Below, one piece after another: positions 28,350-37,308 of a DNA stretch of 64,000 bases. The stretch is from Pseudodesulfovibrio nedwellii. Lineage in GTDB: Bacteria; Desulfobacterota; Desulfovibrionia; Desulfovibrionales; Desulfovibrionaceae. The stretch spans positions 2,227,501 through 2,291,500 of the forward strand of contig NZ_AP026709.1 of the NCBI RefSeq assembly GCF_027923765.1, in the 5' to 3' direction. Position numbers and translations under genes: made by a program. Every line of letters begins with the position of its first letter. The first letter of the stretch is position 1. The notes below the pieces were generated by a model. The model saw only the letters and a program-made list of their open reading frames with translations. It was not told the DNA's origin and searched no databases.

Positions 28350-29702
28350 TTATCCTGCCCTCTCCACGATCTTCTGTAACCGGGCCTCGGCTCTGGCGCG
28401 TAATTCACCCTGACCGGAAATAACGAGCTTTTCCAAAAGGGCGATAAAATTATTCAACGCAGGTTCCATAAGCGGATGACTCGGTCCGAGTGCGTATTCA
28501 TAGGCAGCCAACCCATTATCAAAATAATCGAAGGATTCTTCCACCCGACCGACAGAATCAAGCAGTAATCCCATATTGCACATGGCCTGCGCCGTTTCCG
28601 GATGATCCGGGCCGTAAACCTGCTCACGAATGGCAAGACTCGTCTTGAAATGTTCCTCGGCTTTCGCCGCGTTGCCAAGTCGATCATACAGCAAGGCTAC
28701 CGTGTTATGATCTCCGGCCACTTCCGGGTGATGGTCGCCGTAGAGCCTACGGTTGATAACAAGCCCCTGCTCTGCCAATTCCAAAGCCTGTTCCGGTTGA
28801 TCCATGGCCTCGTACAGCAGGGCCATATTTGAAAGACAGGACGCCGTGGCAGGATGACCTTCACCCTGCGTAGCACGTAATACGGTCAGGCACTCTTCAA
28901 ACGTGGCCTTGGCTTCATCAAAACACCCACGAGCCTGACGAATCACGCCTAAGCTGTTGAGAATCGGCGCGGTCGCGACATTGCCCTCGGTAAAAATTTC
29001 TTTTTGCAACTCAAGACAGGCCATAAATGTCGCTTCGGCCCGATCAAAATCATCAGCGGCCCAATAGACTGTTGCCAGTCCTTCGAGATCGGCCACAATA
29101 TCGGGATGCTGCCCGCCCTTCAGAGCCACATCCACCGCCATGGCCGCTTCCAAGAACTCGACGGCCTCTGCGTACTGTTGTTGATGATAGAGCGAAAAAC
29201 CCGTCTGATGCAAAACTCTGTTGGCAGCGGCGGTATTCACACCAAGCTCGCTCACAAGATCCCGACAGGCTTGAATATGTGGCATAAGCCACTGCACCGT
29301 GGGCCAATTCTGTGGTTCTGCGTCTGGCAGGGCAAGATTAAGACCATAGATGGCTCGTCCCGCCCAATCCAACGTCTGTTCTTCATTCATGGAAGCCCGA
29401 AGTTCAGTCCGAACATCTTGCTTGAGCGCAAAAATCTGATTGTCCGCGTCCACATCGATCAGCTCATACGTCACAAGTGGGTCAATCAATGCCGTAGCTG
29501 CAAAAAAGGCCGCTGCCGGATTAATCAGCGCGGGATTATGAGGGGTCCCGTCCATGGACAGGGCGTAATCATAGGGGAGCGGCGAATCAGCCAACATGGC
29601 TGCCATGAACAAAGCTTCGGCCCCACCCGGGGCATCCTTCTCCACTATGCCTATAGCTTCCAAAATCGCTTCACTGCTTCGGTATTCATTCTGCTCGGTC
29701 AC
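28350..29702 (-). CDS. Tetratricopeptide-repeat protein
   Basis: Protein of 450 aa. From about residue 160 on it is built of 42-residue kinesin-light-chain-like TPR units (repeated pattern ..HPETA..NMGLLLDSVGR.. and similar). The N-terminal 150 residues are helical and of unknown type. There is no signal peptide, so it is cytoplasmic. The start is GTG 29702 with AAGGAG six bases upstream. It is followed directly by the PfkB kinase gene. It is probably a protein-interaction scaffold; the partner is unknown. Confidence 0.82.
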   Translation of the reverse strand: MTEQNEYRSSEAILEAIGIVEKDAPGGAEALFMAAMLADSPLPYDYALSMDGTPHNPALINPAAAFFAATALIDPLVTYELIDVDADNQIFALKQDVRTELRASMNEEQTLDWAGRAIYGLNLALPDAEPQNWPTVQWLMPHIQACRDLVSELGVNTAAANRVLHQTGFSLYHQQQYAEAVEFLEAAMAVDVALKGGQHPDIVADLEGLATVYWAADDFDRAEATFMACLELQKEIFTEGNVATAPILNSLGVIRQARGCFDEAKATFEECLTVLRATQGEGHPATASCLSNMALLYEAMDQPEQALELAEQGLVINRRLYGDHHPEVAGDHNTVALLYDRLGNAAKAEEHFKTSLAIREQVYGPDHPETAQAMCNMGLLLDSVGRVEESFDYFDNGLAAYEYALGPSHPLMEPALNNFIALLEKLVISGQGELRARAEARLQKIVERAG

Positions 29703-29792
29703 GGATAACTCCTTGGTTGGCTAACACACGGTTCCACTATCCCGTTTGCACAGGGAATTCAAGGCAGGCACAGAATATGACCACACACATGA

Positions 29793-29832
29793 AACACAAA
29801 AGACGCTGCCCGGACCAAACCGGACAGCGTCT
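29793..29832 (-). terminator. Terminator of flgE
   Basis: On the minus strand, AGACGCTG-(T)-CCGG and CCGG-(G)-CAGCGTCT form a stem followed by TTTTGTGTTT. Confidence 0.78.
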
Positions 29833-29855
29833 CAAAGACCGTATGTCATACAGAA

Positions 29856-31472
29856 TTATCGTTTAACGCTGATAAGTGTGTTTAGCATGGAATCACTGGT
29901 AGAAATAACCTTGGTATTAGCCTGAAATCCTCGCTGAGTGAGAATCATGTTGGCAAATTCCTGGGCCATATCCACATTACTTCCCTCAAGAGTATTTCCT
30001 GAGATTGTCCCACGGCCACCGTCCTTGGCAACGCCCGCCATGGCCGCCCCTGAATCCTGTGTAGCCGTAAAATTAGTTGACCCGGAACGATCCAGGCCCC
30101 ACGGACTGTTAAACCGATACATGGCGACCTGATACAAGGCCTCACTCTGATTATTGCTAAAATGACCGGTCAAGAATCCCTCGTCATCAACGCTGACGTT
30201 TCGAAGATATCCCCAACTGTATCCGTTCTGAATATGATACATGGTGGAAGACGGTGAATCATAACTGGTGGAGACGCGTGCGTCACGATTCATCTCACCC
30301 ATTTGGGCAAGGTTGCCCACGTCTGTTCCCACGGACGCGGGAGATCCTGCGCCGGAAAGCCATGTGGAATTGTCAGAATTAATGCCGAAATCATAAGAAA
30401 TTGTCCGACTTTGCCCAACGGCTCCACCATTACTCCCAAACGTGTATGTCACCTGAGGCAATCCATCTTCACTAAACGTACTGGGTGTCCACGCCCCAAG
30501 ACTCGTGCCGCCGCTCGCAACAGTTGGGTCCAAAGAATAAGCGGCCTGTCCCACCAGTATGCCCTGATCATTGAAAGTTAGGACTCCGACACCGGCTAAC
30601 CCTGCGGAAGAGGTGCCATAGGCACTGGAACCGTCAGACTCGGAAGGCATCGCCACAAGATATTCCCAATAGCTGTATCCCGGCACGGCGTTCGAAAGAT
30701 TGTTGGCACTGACGGGGTCAAAATAAACCGTCATTTCGTGCCCGCCACCTTCTTCATCATATACGGTGATACTTGAAGAATACTCAGGCAAATCTCCACC
30801 GAATGGAGTGGAGGCATTACTCTGAGTGGTATTGTACGCCTGAAGCATGGAAAACATCGGATTGTTGGAATCGGTAAAAAGATCGGCAGCGGAATGATTC
30901 AGGTTCGTAACCATTTCCACAGATGACGTTGCAAGCGGTTCGGAACGAACTAGACGAGCTGGTTCCCCGTCCACTATGACATCTTCATATGGAAGCTGTA
31001 TGTCGGAAACACCTGCTGCCACTTCGCCTGTTTCGCGATCAATGGCATACCCTTGCAGACGGTAATCATGAGCATTCACAAGATAAGCTTCATTATTAAA
31101 ACGAAATGCTCCGGCACGGGTATAATTTGAGGCCCCGGCAGTCGCACCGTTCACGTTGCGTACGCCAAAGAACCCCTGCCCGGAAATGGCAAGATCTGTG
31201 GACGTATCGGTGTTCTCCAACGCCCCAGGTTTGAAGATAGTCCTGATTTCGGACACCCCTACACCCTTGCCTATTTGGCTCATGGCATAACTGCCCGATT
31301 GGTTCTGAGAACCACTCGTTCCGAGCTGCTGACTCATGAGCGTCCCGAACTGAACGTCTGCTCGTTTATAGCCAGTGGTACTAACGTTGGCGAGGTTGTT
31401 GGCCACCACCTGCATACTGGCATTGTGGGCGACCACCCCGGTAGCCCCAACATACATACTACTAAAACTCAT
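29856..31472 (-). CDS. flgE: Flagellar hook protein FlgE
   Basis: Hook subunit of 538 aa. The N-terminal rod/hook signature MSFSSMYVGATGVVAHNASMQVVANNLANVSTTGYKR and the C-terminal ANMILTQRGFQANTKVISTSDSMLNTLISVKR are the coiled D0 ends of FlgE/FlgG. Ser/Thr/Gly-rich D1-D2 domains lie between. The frame opens at 31652 on an upstream stretch, but ATG 31472 has GGAGGA and begins the family start. A sigma54-type promoter lies about 100 bp upstream. No other flagellar genes sit next to it. Confidence 0.93.
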   Translation of the reverse strand: MSFSSMYVGATGVVAHNASMQVVANNLANVSTTGYKRADVQFGTLMSQQLGTSGSQNQSGSYAMSQIGKGVGVSEIRTIFKPGALENTDTSTDLAISGQGFFGVRNVNGATAGASNYTRAGAFRFNNEAYLVNAHDYRLQGYAIDRETGEVAAGVSDIQLPYEDVIVDGEPARLVRSEPLATSSVEMVTNLNHSAADLFTDSNNPMFSMLQAYNTTQSNASTPFGGDLPEYSSSITVYDEEGGGHEMTVYFDPVSANNLSNAVPGYSYWEYLVAMPSESDGSSAYGTSSAGLAGVGVLTFNDQGILVGQAAYSLDPTVASGGTSLGAWTPSTFSEDGLPQVTYTFGSNGGAVGQSRTISYDFGINSDNSTWLSGAGSPASVGTDVGNLAQMGEMNRDARVSTSYDSPSSTMYHIQNGYSWGYLRNVSVDDEGFLTGHFSNNQSEALYQVAMYRFNSPWGLDRSGSTNFTATQDSGAAMAGVAKDGGRGTISGNTLEGSNVDMAQEFANMILTQRGFQANTKVISTSDSMLNTLISVKR

Positions 31473-31567
31473 ACTTCCTCCAATCCGGTCTCTGCCGAAT
31501 ATGGTGGGAACCTCCAGGAGACCCATTCCCGGAAAAAAATTCCCGATTCCTTCTCTCCAGAGGAATG

Positions 31568-31583
31568 AGCAAGGTGTATGCCA
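31568..31583 (-). promoter_or_regulatory. Sigma54 promoter of flgE
   Basis: Reading the minus strand, TGGCATACACCTTGCT has GG at -24 and GC at -12 with exactly 10 bp between them, as in the consensus TGGCAC-N5-TTGCW. The 5' leader to ATG 31472 would be about 85 nt. RpoN control of hook genes is common in flagellar systems. Confidence 0.72.
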
Positions 31584-31787
31584 TATGAATTCAGTTGTTA
31601 TTTCAACGCGAAAGCCATGAAAAGGAGTAGGCATATCGTTCCCCTGCCCCATATTTCCCTGAATTACCTACACACAAAAGAAGAACCCGAGCCAACCATG
31701 TTTCCCCTTGCCACCCACACGCCTCCCGCGTAGTCTAGCTCGACTTTATAAAAGAGTGACATCAACCAAACAATGGAGACAAAGAAT

Positions 31788-32342
31788 ATGAAACGGATGA
31801 TTACCCTGCTTCTGGCTGCAACCCTCTGCCTCGGCCTGATGGCCTGCAACCAGCAGGAAACCTCGGTCAAGATCGGCGTCGTAGACGAAGCAGCCGCCTT
31901 CAAAGACAACAAGGTCGCTCAAGGCGCCATGGCATACCTCAAGGAAGTTGGTACGCCGTTGCAGACCAAGGCTGAAACCGCTTACAAAGCCATGCAGGAA
32001 AACCAGAGCGAAGAAACCGTGGCAGCGTACAAACTGGCCATGGGCGAATTGCAGAACACCATGGGCACTGAGCAGCAACGCGTTGTCGGCTTGGTGGAAA
32101 AAGAATTCAGCAATGCATTGGAAGCTTACCGCGCCGAAAAAGGCCTGGAAGTCATCCTGAGCAAGCAGTCCGTCATCGCTTCCAGCGATACTGTCGACAT
32201 CACCAGCGACATTGTTGCTGCCATGGACGGCGTGACCGTTGACTTCACCAAACCCGAAGCTCCGGCCGCACCAGAAGAAGCCAAGGCCGAAACAGTCGCC
32301 CCGGAAGAAGTTAAGGCTGAAGAGACCAAACCCGCTGAATAA
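31788..32342 (+). CDS. Skp/OmpH-like lipoprotein
   Basis: Exported protein of 184 aa. A lipoprotein signal ends at LGLMAC (Cys about residue 20). The middle (about 30-145) begins IGVVDEAAAF, the OmpH/Skp-like opening, and continues as long amphipathic helices resembling Skp's coiled-coil arms. The C-terminal 40 residues are Ala/Glu/Pro/Lys repeats, probably disordered. The frame opens at 31773, but ATG 31788 has GGAGA eight bases upstream and starts the signal directly. A periplasmic chaperone function is inferred only. Confidence 0.72.
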   Translation: MKRMITLLLAATLCLGLMACNQQETSVKIGVVDEAAAFKDNKVAQGAMAYLKEVGTPLQTKAETAYKAMQENQSEETVAAYKLAMGELQNTMGTEQQRVVGLVEKEFSNALEAYRAEKGLEVILSKQSVIASSDTVDITSDIVAAMDGVTVDFTKPEAPAAPEEAKAETVAPEEVKAEETKPAE

Positions 32343-32363
32343 GAAAACTCTCATTCAAGAATA

Positions 32364-32400
32364 AAGGCCTGTCCACGCTGTGGACAGGCCTTCTGTTTTT
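32364..32400 (+). terminator. Terminator after the Skp-like gene
   Basis: AAGGCCTGTCCAC pairs with its complement around GCTG, followed by a T-rich stretch with TTTTT. Confidence 0.85.
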
Positions 32401-32416
32401 TCTTCAACAAAAGTCT

Positions 32417-32764
32417 TTATCTATCAGCCTTAAACTCTCTCAATAAGATATATACCTGCTTCAAAAGACTAACAAAAGTTGCAAGCATCACACGCACTGA
32501 ATCCAGTTTTCCTTCACGAGCAGCCAATTCCATATCAAAGGCAAGCTCGGACAAAGCATCTGTACGAACCACGCCGCACATGCCCTTGAGCGAATGTGCC
32601 ATTTTCGAAGTCGTGACAGCGTCATTCGCATCCAACGCTTCAAGAAGGGATTGCATTCTTAGCGGACAGTCTTCCAAAAAAGCACCTATCAGCTCGCATG
32701 CCAATTCTTCATCATCGGCCAAACTTGCCAAAAAAGCATCCTTGTCGAATAAACTCTGAGCCAT
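32417..32764 (-). CDS. Orphan HPt (histidine phosphotransfer) domain protein
   Basis: Small helical protein of 115 aa. The block KMAHSLKGMCGVVR (about residues 55-68) is the HPt signature, with the phospho-accepting His and following Lys/Gly. The protein is a single HPt four-helix domain with no fused receiver or kinase. Start: the frame opens at 32881, but ATG 32764 has GGAG seven bases upstream, and the upstream part is unlike any HPt. Its kinase and regulator are probably elsewhere in the genome. Confidence 0.8.
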   Translation of the reverse strand: MAQSLFDKDAFLASLADDEELACELIGAFLEDCPLRMQSLLEALDANDAVTTSKMAHSLKGMCGVVRTDALSELAFDMELAAREGKLDSVRVMLATFVSLLKQVYILLREFKADR

Positions 32765-32884
32765 AGATCTACTCCATACGTGAGAGAATTCCGACGTTTC
32801 AGGTATCATTTTGAATAAAGGAATAAAAGAAATATCACACCTTGAGATAAAAACAAAATAGCCGAGAAAGGAATACGACACCTG

Positions 32885-34141
32885 CTAGCCGCACACGCAA
32901 CCGCCTCCGGCGAGCCAATCCCATCGCCCGTCCGAAAAGGACAAAAGTACTTCTTGTACTGTTCGATGCGCACAATTGTTCAGGCATATTTTGTTGGGAC
33001 GTTTCTTGAAAGCATCTGAAACCTTACAGGCGTACGAATAATGAGACCGAACCCAAACATTATTCTCTGGATTGACCGACAGAATATACTTATAAGCCTG
33101 GTCCGCAGAAGCCCCTCCCTGTCTGGGAGCAGCGACCACCGTGGGTTGGTCAAGCAGCAACGAACGGTGCTTGTTCAAAAAAGAAAGTGTCGTATCTCCA
33201 CAAAAAAGAGCGCCACAGGAAGCATCTCCATAGCGCAACACCAGCCCTTTGCCTTTACAAAAGGGACGATACGCCGCCGACAACAAAATTTCAGGGGTGA
33301 CAATTTGCGGCACTCCCTCCCAAAATTTAACTTCCACACCATTGACCATTTTGAAAGGGTGTCGAGGGACAAGATGTTCCTCAAGCTGGCCAGTCTGCTT
33401 GAAATAACGAACATTCCCGTCGATGCTCGCCGTCAACGCCATGGTCATAACAGCCAGGGCTATACCCTTGGCTGCGGACTTCCGTCCCCTGTAGCCGTCC
33501 CCAGGCATGGCGTCGGCTTCATGGTGCAACAAACGTCCGCACAAGAGGACAACCTCTTCCACACCTCCCCAATCTCGGAAGCCTCGTCCCAGAACACGCA
33601 AAACCTGTCCAACGCCCCCAGGCGCACCGACCACCCTTCCGGCAACCTGCTCTGAGAGAACTTCCAACGACGTATTCAACACATTCTTCGCACTTCCGCC
33701 CATGGCGGTACGCCCGAAGCAGGCGGCCACTCCCAATGCGACAAGTATGGCGGCACTCTTGAGCCATTCCCCATCCGATGTCGAATGTAATGAGTACCCA
33801 ACAAAATTCACATCTTCGGGAACCGACCAGCCGCACAGGTCGAACCACCCTGGCCAGTCATTATTGAAACCACGAGCAAGCAGAGGCATGGTCCCCACCC
33901 AATCCGGGAGCCAATATTCCGAGACTTTGTACCCCTCTTCCATGAGATCAAGAATACCGCCCAATCGCTCCGGGCTCGGAGATGTGCACACGGCAGCACG
34001 AATTTTGCCCACTATGCGTTCATGAAGCATCTCTGGCAAAAAACCTGAAAGAGAACCACCGTCCACGAGATAAACACCCCGAGAACTCCGAAGTAAATAC
34101 GCGTCCCCACATCGGACCGGAAGCATTCTGAATTGCGTCAA
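32885..34141 (-). CDS. MBL-fold-like protein lacking the metal-binding motif
   Basis: Protein of 418 aa. The opening YLLRSSRGVYLVDGG and the later GALFCGDTTLS block suggest the ComEC/Rec2-type metallo-beta-lactamase fold. The position normally holding HxHxDHxGG reads SPSPERLGG, and the usual HHG becomes RQGG, so the metal ligands are gone. It carries CVCG at its very C-terminus. A catalytic hydrolase role is unlikely; binding or regulation is possible. ATG 34141 has no strong SD. The remote fold assignment is tentative. Confidence 0.55.
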   Translation of the reverse strand: MTQFRMLPVRCGDAYLLRSSRGVYLVDGGSLSGFLPEMLHERIVGKIRAAVCTSPSPERLGGILDLMEEGYKVSEYWLPDWVGTMPLLARGFNNDWPGWFDLCGWSVPEDVNFVGYSLHSTSDGEWLKSAAILVALGVAACFGRTAMGGSAKNVLNTSLEVLSEQVAGRVVGAPGGVGQVLRVLGRGFRDWGGVEEVVLLCGRLLHHEADAMPGDGYRGRKSAAKGIALAVMTMALTASIDGNVRYFKQTGQLEEHLVPRHPFKMVNGVEVKFWEGVPQIVTPEILLSAAYRPFCKGKGLVLRYGDASCGALFCGDTTLSFLNKHRSLLLDQPTVVAAPRQGGASADQAYKYILSVNPENNVWVRSHYSYACKVSDAFKKRPNKICLNNCAHRTVQEVLLSFSDGRWDWLAGGGCVCG

Positions 34142-34382
34142 ACCGCCATAATCCTTGCATTCGTTAGATCAACGGCACAAATTAGGACATAATATATTAA
34201 ACATGTCAATCTATATTGGCTGTACTGGATAATGACAAGAATCCGTCCTTCAAAAAGCCATGGAATTACCACAACCTGCAAAAGAATCCACAATTGATCA
34301 ACGAGTCAATTTGCTTTTTATACAAATTAATTCAAATATTTATGACAAAGCTGTTCAAAATTTGCAAAAAAGAAATTATTCG
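34142..34382. other. AT-rich intergenic region
   Basis: With the promoter and leader that follow, this separates two divergent genes by about 300 bp. It is strongly AT-rich and I see no gene or structured element in it. Confidence 0.5.
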
Positions 34383-34411
34383 TTGACAAGGGCTGGCCCG
34401 GTCATTATATG
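34383..34411 (+). promoter_or_regulatory. Sigma70 promoter of the 3D-domain gene
   Basis: TTGACA at 34383-34388, a 17-bp spacer and TATATG at 34406-34411, 34 bp before ATG 34446. Confidence 0.72.
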
Positions 34412-34445
34412 CACCAAGTTAAAAAATAACGGGAGACACCTATAC

Positions 34446-34940
34446 ATGAAAATATTACTCAACTACGTCATCACTGCGACCCTGTGTGCGGTCATTACAG
34501 TCATGGCTGTGGTTGTTGTCGTCAAACAACAACGCATCGACGATCTCAGCCACAGGCTCACTTTGGCTCAAAAGACCGCCATTGCGCGCAAACAGCTTGT
34601 TGAAGAAGCCCGTCTTCTTCAAAAAGCCATGAATATGTCGCCGGTCCGCACGGTCACAGTTACCGCTTACAATCCGACCACTGACCAGTGTGACGCCGAT
34701 CCGCTCATCGCGGCATCCATGCGCAAAGTACGTTCCGGCACCATTGCCGTTTCCCGCGACCTCTTCGACCAAGGCTGGGTATTCGGCCGCAAGGTTCGTA
34801 TCGAAGGTTACGGTATATTTGAAATCAACGACCTCATGAACAAACGCTTCACCCAACGCATCGACATCTTCATGTGGGATGAAGGCCAGGCCAGAAACTT
34901 TGGTAAAAAGAATATCAAGGCAGCTCTGCTGGAAATCTAG
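34446..34940 (+). CDS. Membrane-anchored 3D-domain protein
   Basis: Protein of 164 aa. A single N-terminal membrane helix (about 8-28) is followed by a short coiled stretch and a 3D domain (about 70-150, VTVTAYNPTTDQCDADP ... GTIAVSRDLFDQG ... INDLMNKRFTQRIDIFM) with its three conserved Asp positions, the fold of the MltA C-terminus and of related peptidoglycan lytic proteins. It is likely to act on cell-wall glycan. The frame opens at 34260, but ATG 34446 with GGGAGA and the promoter at 34383 fixes the start. Confidence 0.82.
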   Translation: MKILLNYVITATLCAVITVMAVVVVVKQQRIDDLSHRLTLAQKTAIARKQLVEEARLLQKAMNMSPVRTVTVTAYNPTTDQCDADPLIAASMRKVRSGTIAVSRDLFDQGWVFGRKVRIEGYGIFEINDLMNKRFTQRIDIFMWDEGQARNFGKKNIKAALLEI

Positions 34941-34961
34941 TTCAGTTGAAATAACAAAAAC

Positions 34962-35001
34962 AAAACCCTTGGAAGCATATGCTTCCAAGGGTTTTGTTTT
35001 T
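34962..35001 (+). terminator. Terminator of the 3D-domain gene
   Basis: A near-perfect long palindrome (AAAACCCTTGGAAGC and its complement, 34962-34995) followed by GTTTTTG. Confidence 0.88.
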
Positions 35002-35124
35002 GGCGAATTCTTTTGCTATGCTTAAAAAAAACTCATCTCAGCTTCGTCATTAACGAAGAGGATGAACGTACCCCATAATATCAATTCATTAATTTCAAAG
35101 AAAACGGCAATATGGAAGAATGAA

Positions 35125-35469
35125 ATGGAACAAAGCGAAAAGACAGGATTCACCACGTTGGAATTTCAAAAGATCATGCTCCTGCTGGCTGAAAAACGGA
35201 CAGCTCACACGACTCTCAGATCAGGCGTGGCTGTTTGCGCCTTTACATTGACCATAATATCATTTCTCATTGCACTTTCTGCTCATTCCAAAGATAAAAT
35301 AAATGTTATTTTGCTAACATTTGTCCTTGTCGGTGCCACCCTTTTATTTCTGGGGGGAGGGTATTTGCTCATAAGAGGTTTTATGAGAATGCGCTTTCAT
35401 GATAAACTTATTTTGAAAATGTTACAGGCGAACAAAGAACTGGCAACCTTATTCTATCATAAGCAATAA
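35125..35469 (+). CDS. DUF202-like two-helix membrane protein
   Basis: Protein of 114 aa with two membrane helices (about 36-56 and 65-88). The preceding LLAEKRTAHTTLRSGVAV resembles the LANERTFLxxxRTG signature of DUF202/YidH proteins. Function is unknown in that family. Start: ATG 35125 has GGAAGA five bases upstream; the earlier in-frame ATG 35062 has GAGG with no spacing. It lies 25 bp before the DsrE-like gene, probably in one operon. Confidence 0.65.
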   Translation: MEQSEKTGFTTLEFQKIMLLLAEKRTAHTTLRSGVAVCAFTLTIISFLIALSAHSKDKINVILLTFVLVGATLLFLGGGYLLIRGFMRMRFHDKLILKMLQANKELATLFYHKQ

Positions 35470-35494
35470 ATATATCAGACTAAAAAGGCAAAAA

Positions 35495-35836
35495 ATGTAC
35501 TATGATATCGTTTTTCATTTTGACAAAGGAATTGATGAACTCAACATAACCATCAGCAATATAAAGAACTACTACACCGGATTGCCAAAAGAAAACTTCA
35601 AAGCTGTCTTGGTCGTAAATGGCCCCGGAATCAAGCTGATGGGTAAAGAAAGTTCGTTTTCCCCGGACCTAAAAAAACTCCACGAAAAGGGCTTGAATAT
35701 ACGCGTTTGCAACAATGCAATGATCCACTTCAACCTAAAATCGGAATGGCTCAACCCCGTGTGCCACATTGTTCCTGCGGGACTGCTTGAACTCGTTGAT
35801 TTGCAACGCAAAGGGTTTGTCTACATCAAGCCATAA
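35495..35836 (+). CDS. DsrE-family protein
   Basis: Small protein of 113 aa of the DsrE/DsrF-like sulfur-relay fold. The block VLVVNGPGIKLM, the later RVCNNAM with its cysteine (about residue 71), and the end VPAGLLELVDLQRKGFVYIKP match COG1416-type members. Such proteins bind or carry sulfur on a conserved Cys in some cases. It follows the DUF202-like gene. Its link with sulfate reduction in this organism is only suggested by the family, as the neighbouring genes do not show it. Confidence 0.8.
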   Translation: MYYDIVFHFDKGIDELNITISNIKNYYTGLPKENFKAVLVVNGPGIKLMGKESSFSPDLKKLHEKGLNIRVCNNAMIHFNLKSEWLNPVCHIVPAGLLELVDLQRKGFVYIKP

Positions 35837-35894
35837 AAATCCACTATACCCCATGCTCAAAATCCCATAGAATTTTGATGCCCGTCACCCCCCC

Positions 35895-36698
35895 CTAGTC
35901 CAGCCAGGAAACCTCGACATCCCGACGGGCAGGAATACGTTTATAGCGATATTTGGGGTAGCCAAGCATAAGAGCGGCATAGACACCATGGCCTTCAGGA
36001 ATACCGAGCATCTCACGAATGGCACAACATCCTTCTGCCACTTCCATGAGGAACCCGGCCCAACACGCCCCTATACCGTGAGCATGGGCTGCCAATTCAA
36101 GATAGGCAGCCGAAAGAGAACAATCCTCGGCAGGATTGAAACCATCTTCGGGGGCATGGGCAACAGCCACATGCGGTGCACCGTGCAATATCTTATCGAA
36201 CCCCTTTTCCCAATTCTTGACCACACCGGGAAAAACAGAATGCGTCGCCATATATTCCACGGTCAACCCGGCAAGACGACGTGTAGCCAGCGGATTTCGC
36301 GTTATGATCCAACGGGCGGGCTGACCATTCTTGGCACTGGGTGCGAATCGGGACACTTTAAACAAATGATTCAACACATCCTCAGGGACAACTTTGTCCT
36401 TGTATGAACGAACAGACCTGCGGCCTTGCAAAAATTGATCAGCCTGTCCCGCCGACATTTTACGATCCTTAAGCAGGGACAGGCAGGCTTCGGGAGTCAA
36501 ACCATTCGAGACCGGCATCTCTGGCAACGTGACCGCGCCCACAGGGCACACGGCAACACAGTGCCCACAATCAATACAGGTCTTTTTGGCAGCGAGACGA
36601 AGCTTGGGGAATCCATCCTTGCCATCAACAATCAGATCAAAAGGGCACTCGTCCAAACAAGCCCTACACTGTTTGCATTTGTCTTTATCAACGAACAT
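35895..36698 (-). CDS. Nitroreductase-family protein with N-terminal ferredoxin domain
   Basis: Protein of 267 aa. Two [4Fe-4S] motifs, CKQCRACLDECP (about residues 8-19) and CIDCGHCVAVCP (about 41-52), precede an FMN-binding nitroreductase domain (about 90-260) beginning RRSVRSYKDKVVP. Electrons should pass from ferredoxin clusters to FMN, but the acceptor is unknown. This fused type is common in strict anaerobes. ATG 36698 is preceded by GAGAGA. Confidence 0.88.
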   Translation of the reverse strand: MFVDKDKCKQCRACLDECPFDLIVDGKDGFPKLRLAAKKTCIDCGHCVAVCPVGAVTLPEMPVSNGLTPEACLSLLKDRKMSAGQADQFLQGRRSVRSYKDKVVPEDVLNHLFKVSRFAPSAKNGQPARWIITRNPLATRRLAGLTVEYMATHSVFPGVVKNWEKGFDKILHGAPHVAVAHAPEDGFNPAEDCSLSAAYLELAAHAHGIGACWAGFLMEVAEGCCAIREMLGIPEGHGVYAALMLGYPKYRYKRIPARRDVEVSWLD

Positions 36699-36728
36699 AA
36701 ATCTCTCTTTTAAAAAACATAATACTGG

Positions 36729-37295
36729 CTACATGGGAGAGGACGCGACGGCAGCAATGGTCGGCACAGCTTCGGTCATGATACCGCGCAAGGCTTCGGC
36801 CAATATGTCGGATTCGGAAGCGTATCCGGGAACCACTATATTTTCGACTTCGCTGGTGTATTTTTCCACATGCACAGTCTGACCGGCCTTTGAGACCATA
36901 ATCTTAACTGAAACCTTTCCGGCATAGGTGGTCGTTCCGGTCTGGTTCAACTCCACGGCCAAAACCTCACCGGTCACGAGTACGGCATCACCGGGCATCA
37001 CCGTGGAGGTTCTGTACTTAGGATTGCACCCGGAACTCTTGAGTTCATCAAACAACGCCCAGCCCACCCAATCGGATACGTCGGACACTGTAGAAATTGA
37101 ACTATTGTCGGAGTCCTTGCCCAAACGCAAAATGGATCGTTTGTCCTCAAACTTGAAGACAACGATATCTCCCTGACAACTGGCGGAAGTCCCGGCCAAG
37201 GCGTAGGTGAGCTTAATGGCCTCATTCTTGGCGCACCCTGTGTTCAAAAAGAGCATCAAGCACAGAATAGGAAGCCATTTCATATATAATAACAT
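36729..37295 (-). CDS. Putative lipoprotein, YajG-like in outline
   Basis: Protein of 188 aa with a lipoprotein signal ending LFLNTGC and a beta-rich periplasmic domain with a C-terminal helical segment. It resembles YajG-type lipoproteins only in general outline. Of the possible starts, ATG 37295 has GGAGA about eight bases upstream; ATG 37283 lies further away. Its start follows the stop of the next gene on this strand by 13 bp, so the two form an operon. Function unknown. Confidence 0.65.
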   Translation of the reverse strand: MLLYMKWLPILCLMLFLNTGCAKNEAIKLTYALAGTSASCQGDIVVFKFEDKRSILRLGKDSDNSSISTVSDVSDWVGWALFDELKSSGCNPKYRTSTVMPGDAVLVTGEVLAVELNQTGTTTYAGKVSVKIMVSKAGQTVHVEKYTSEVENIVVPGYASESDILAEALRGIMTEAVPTIAAVASSPM

Positions 37296-37308
37296 TATTT
37301 TGTCTCCA

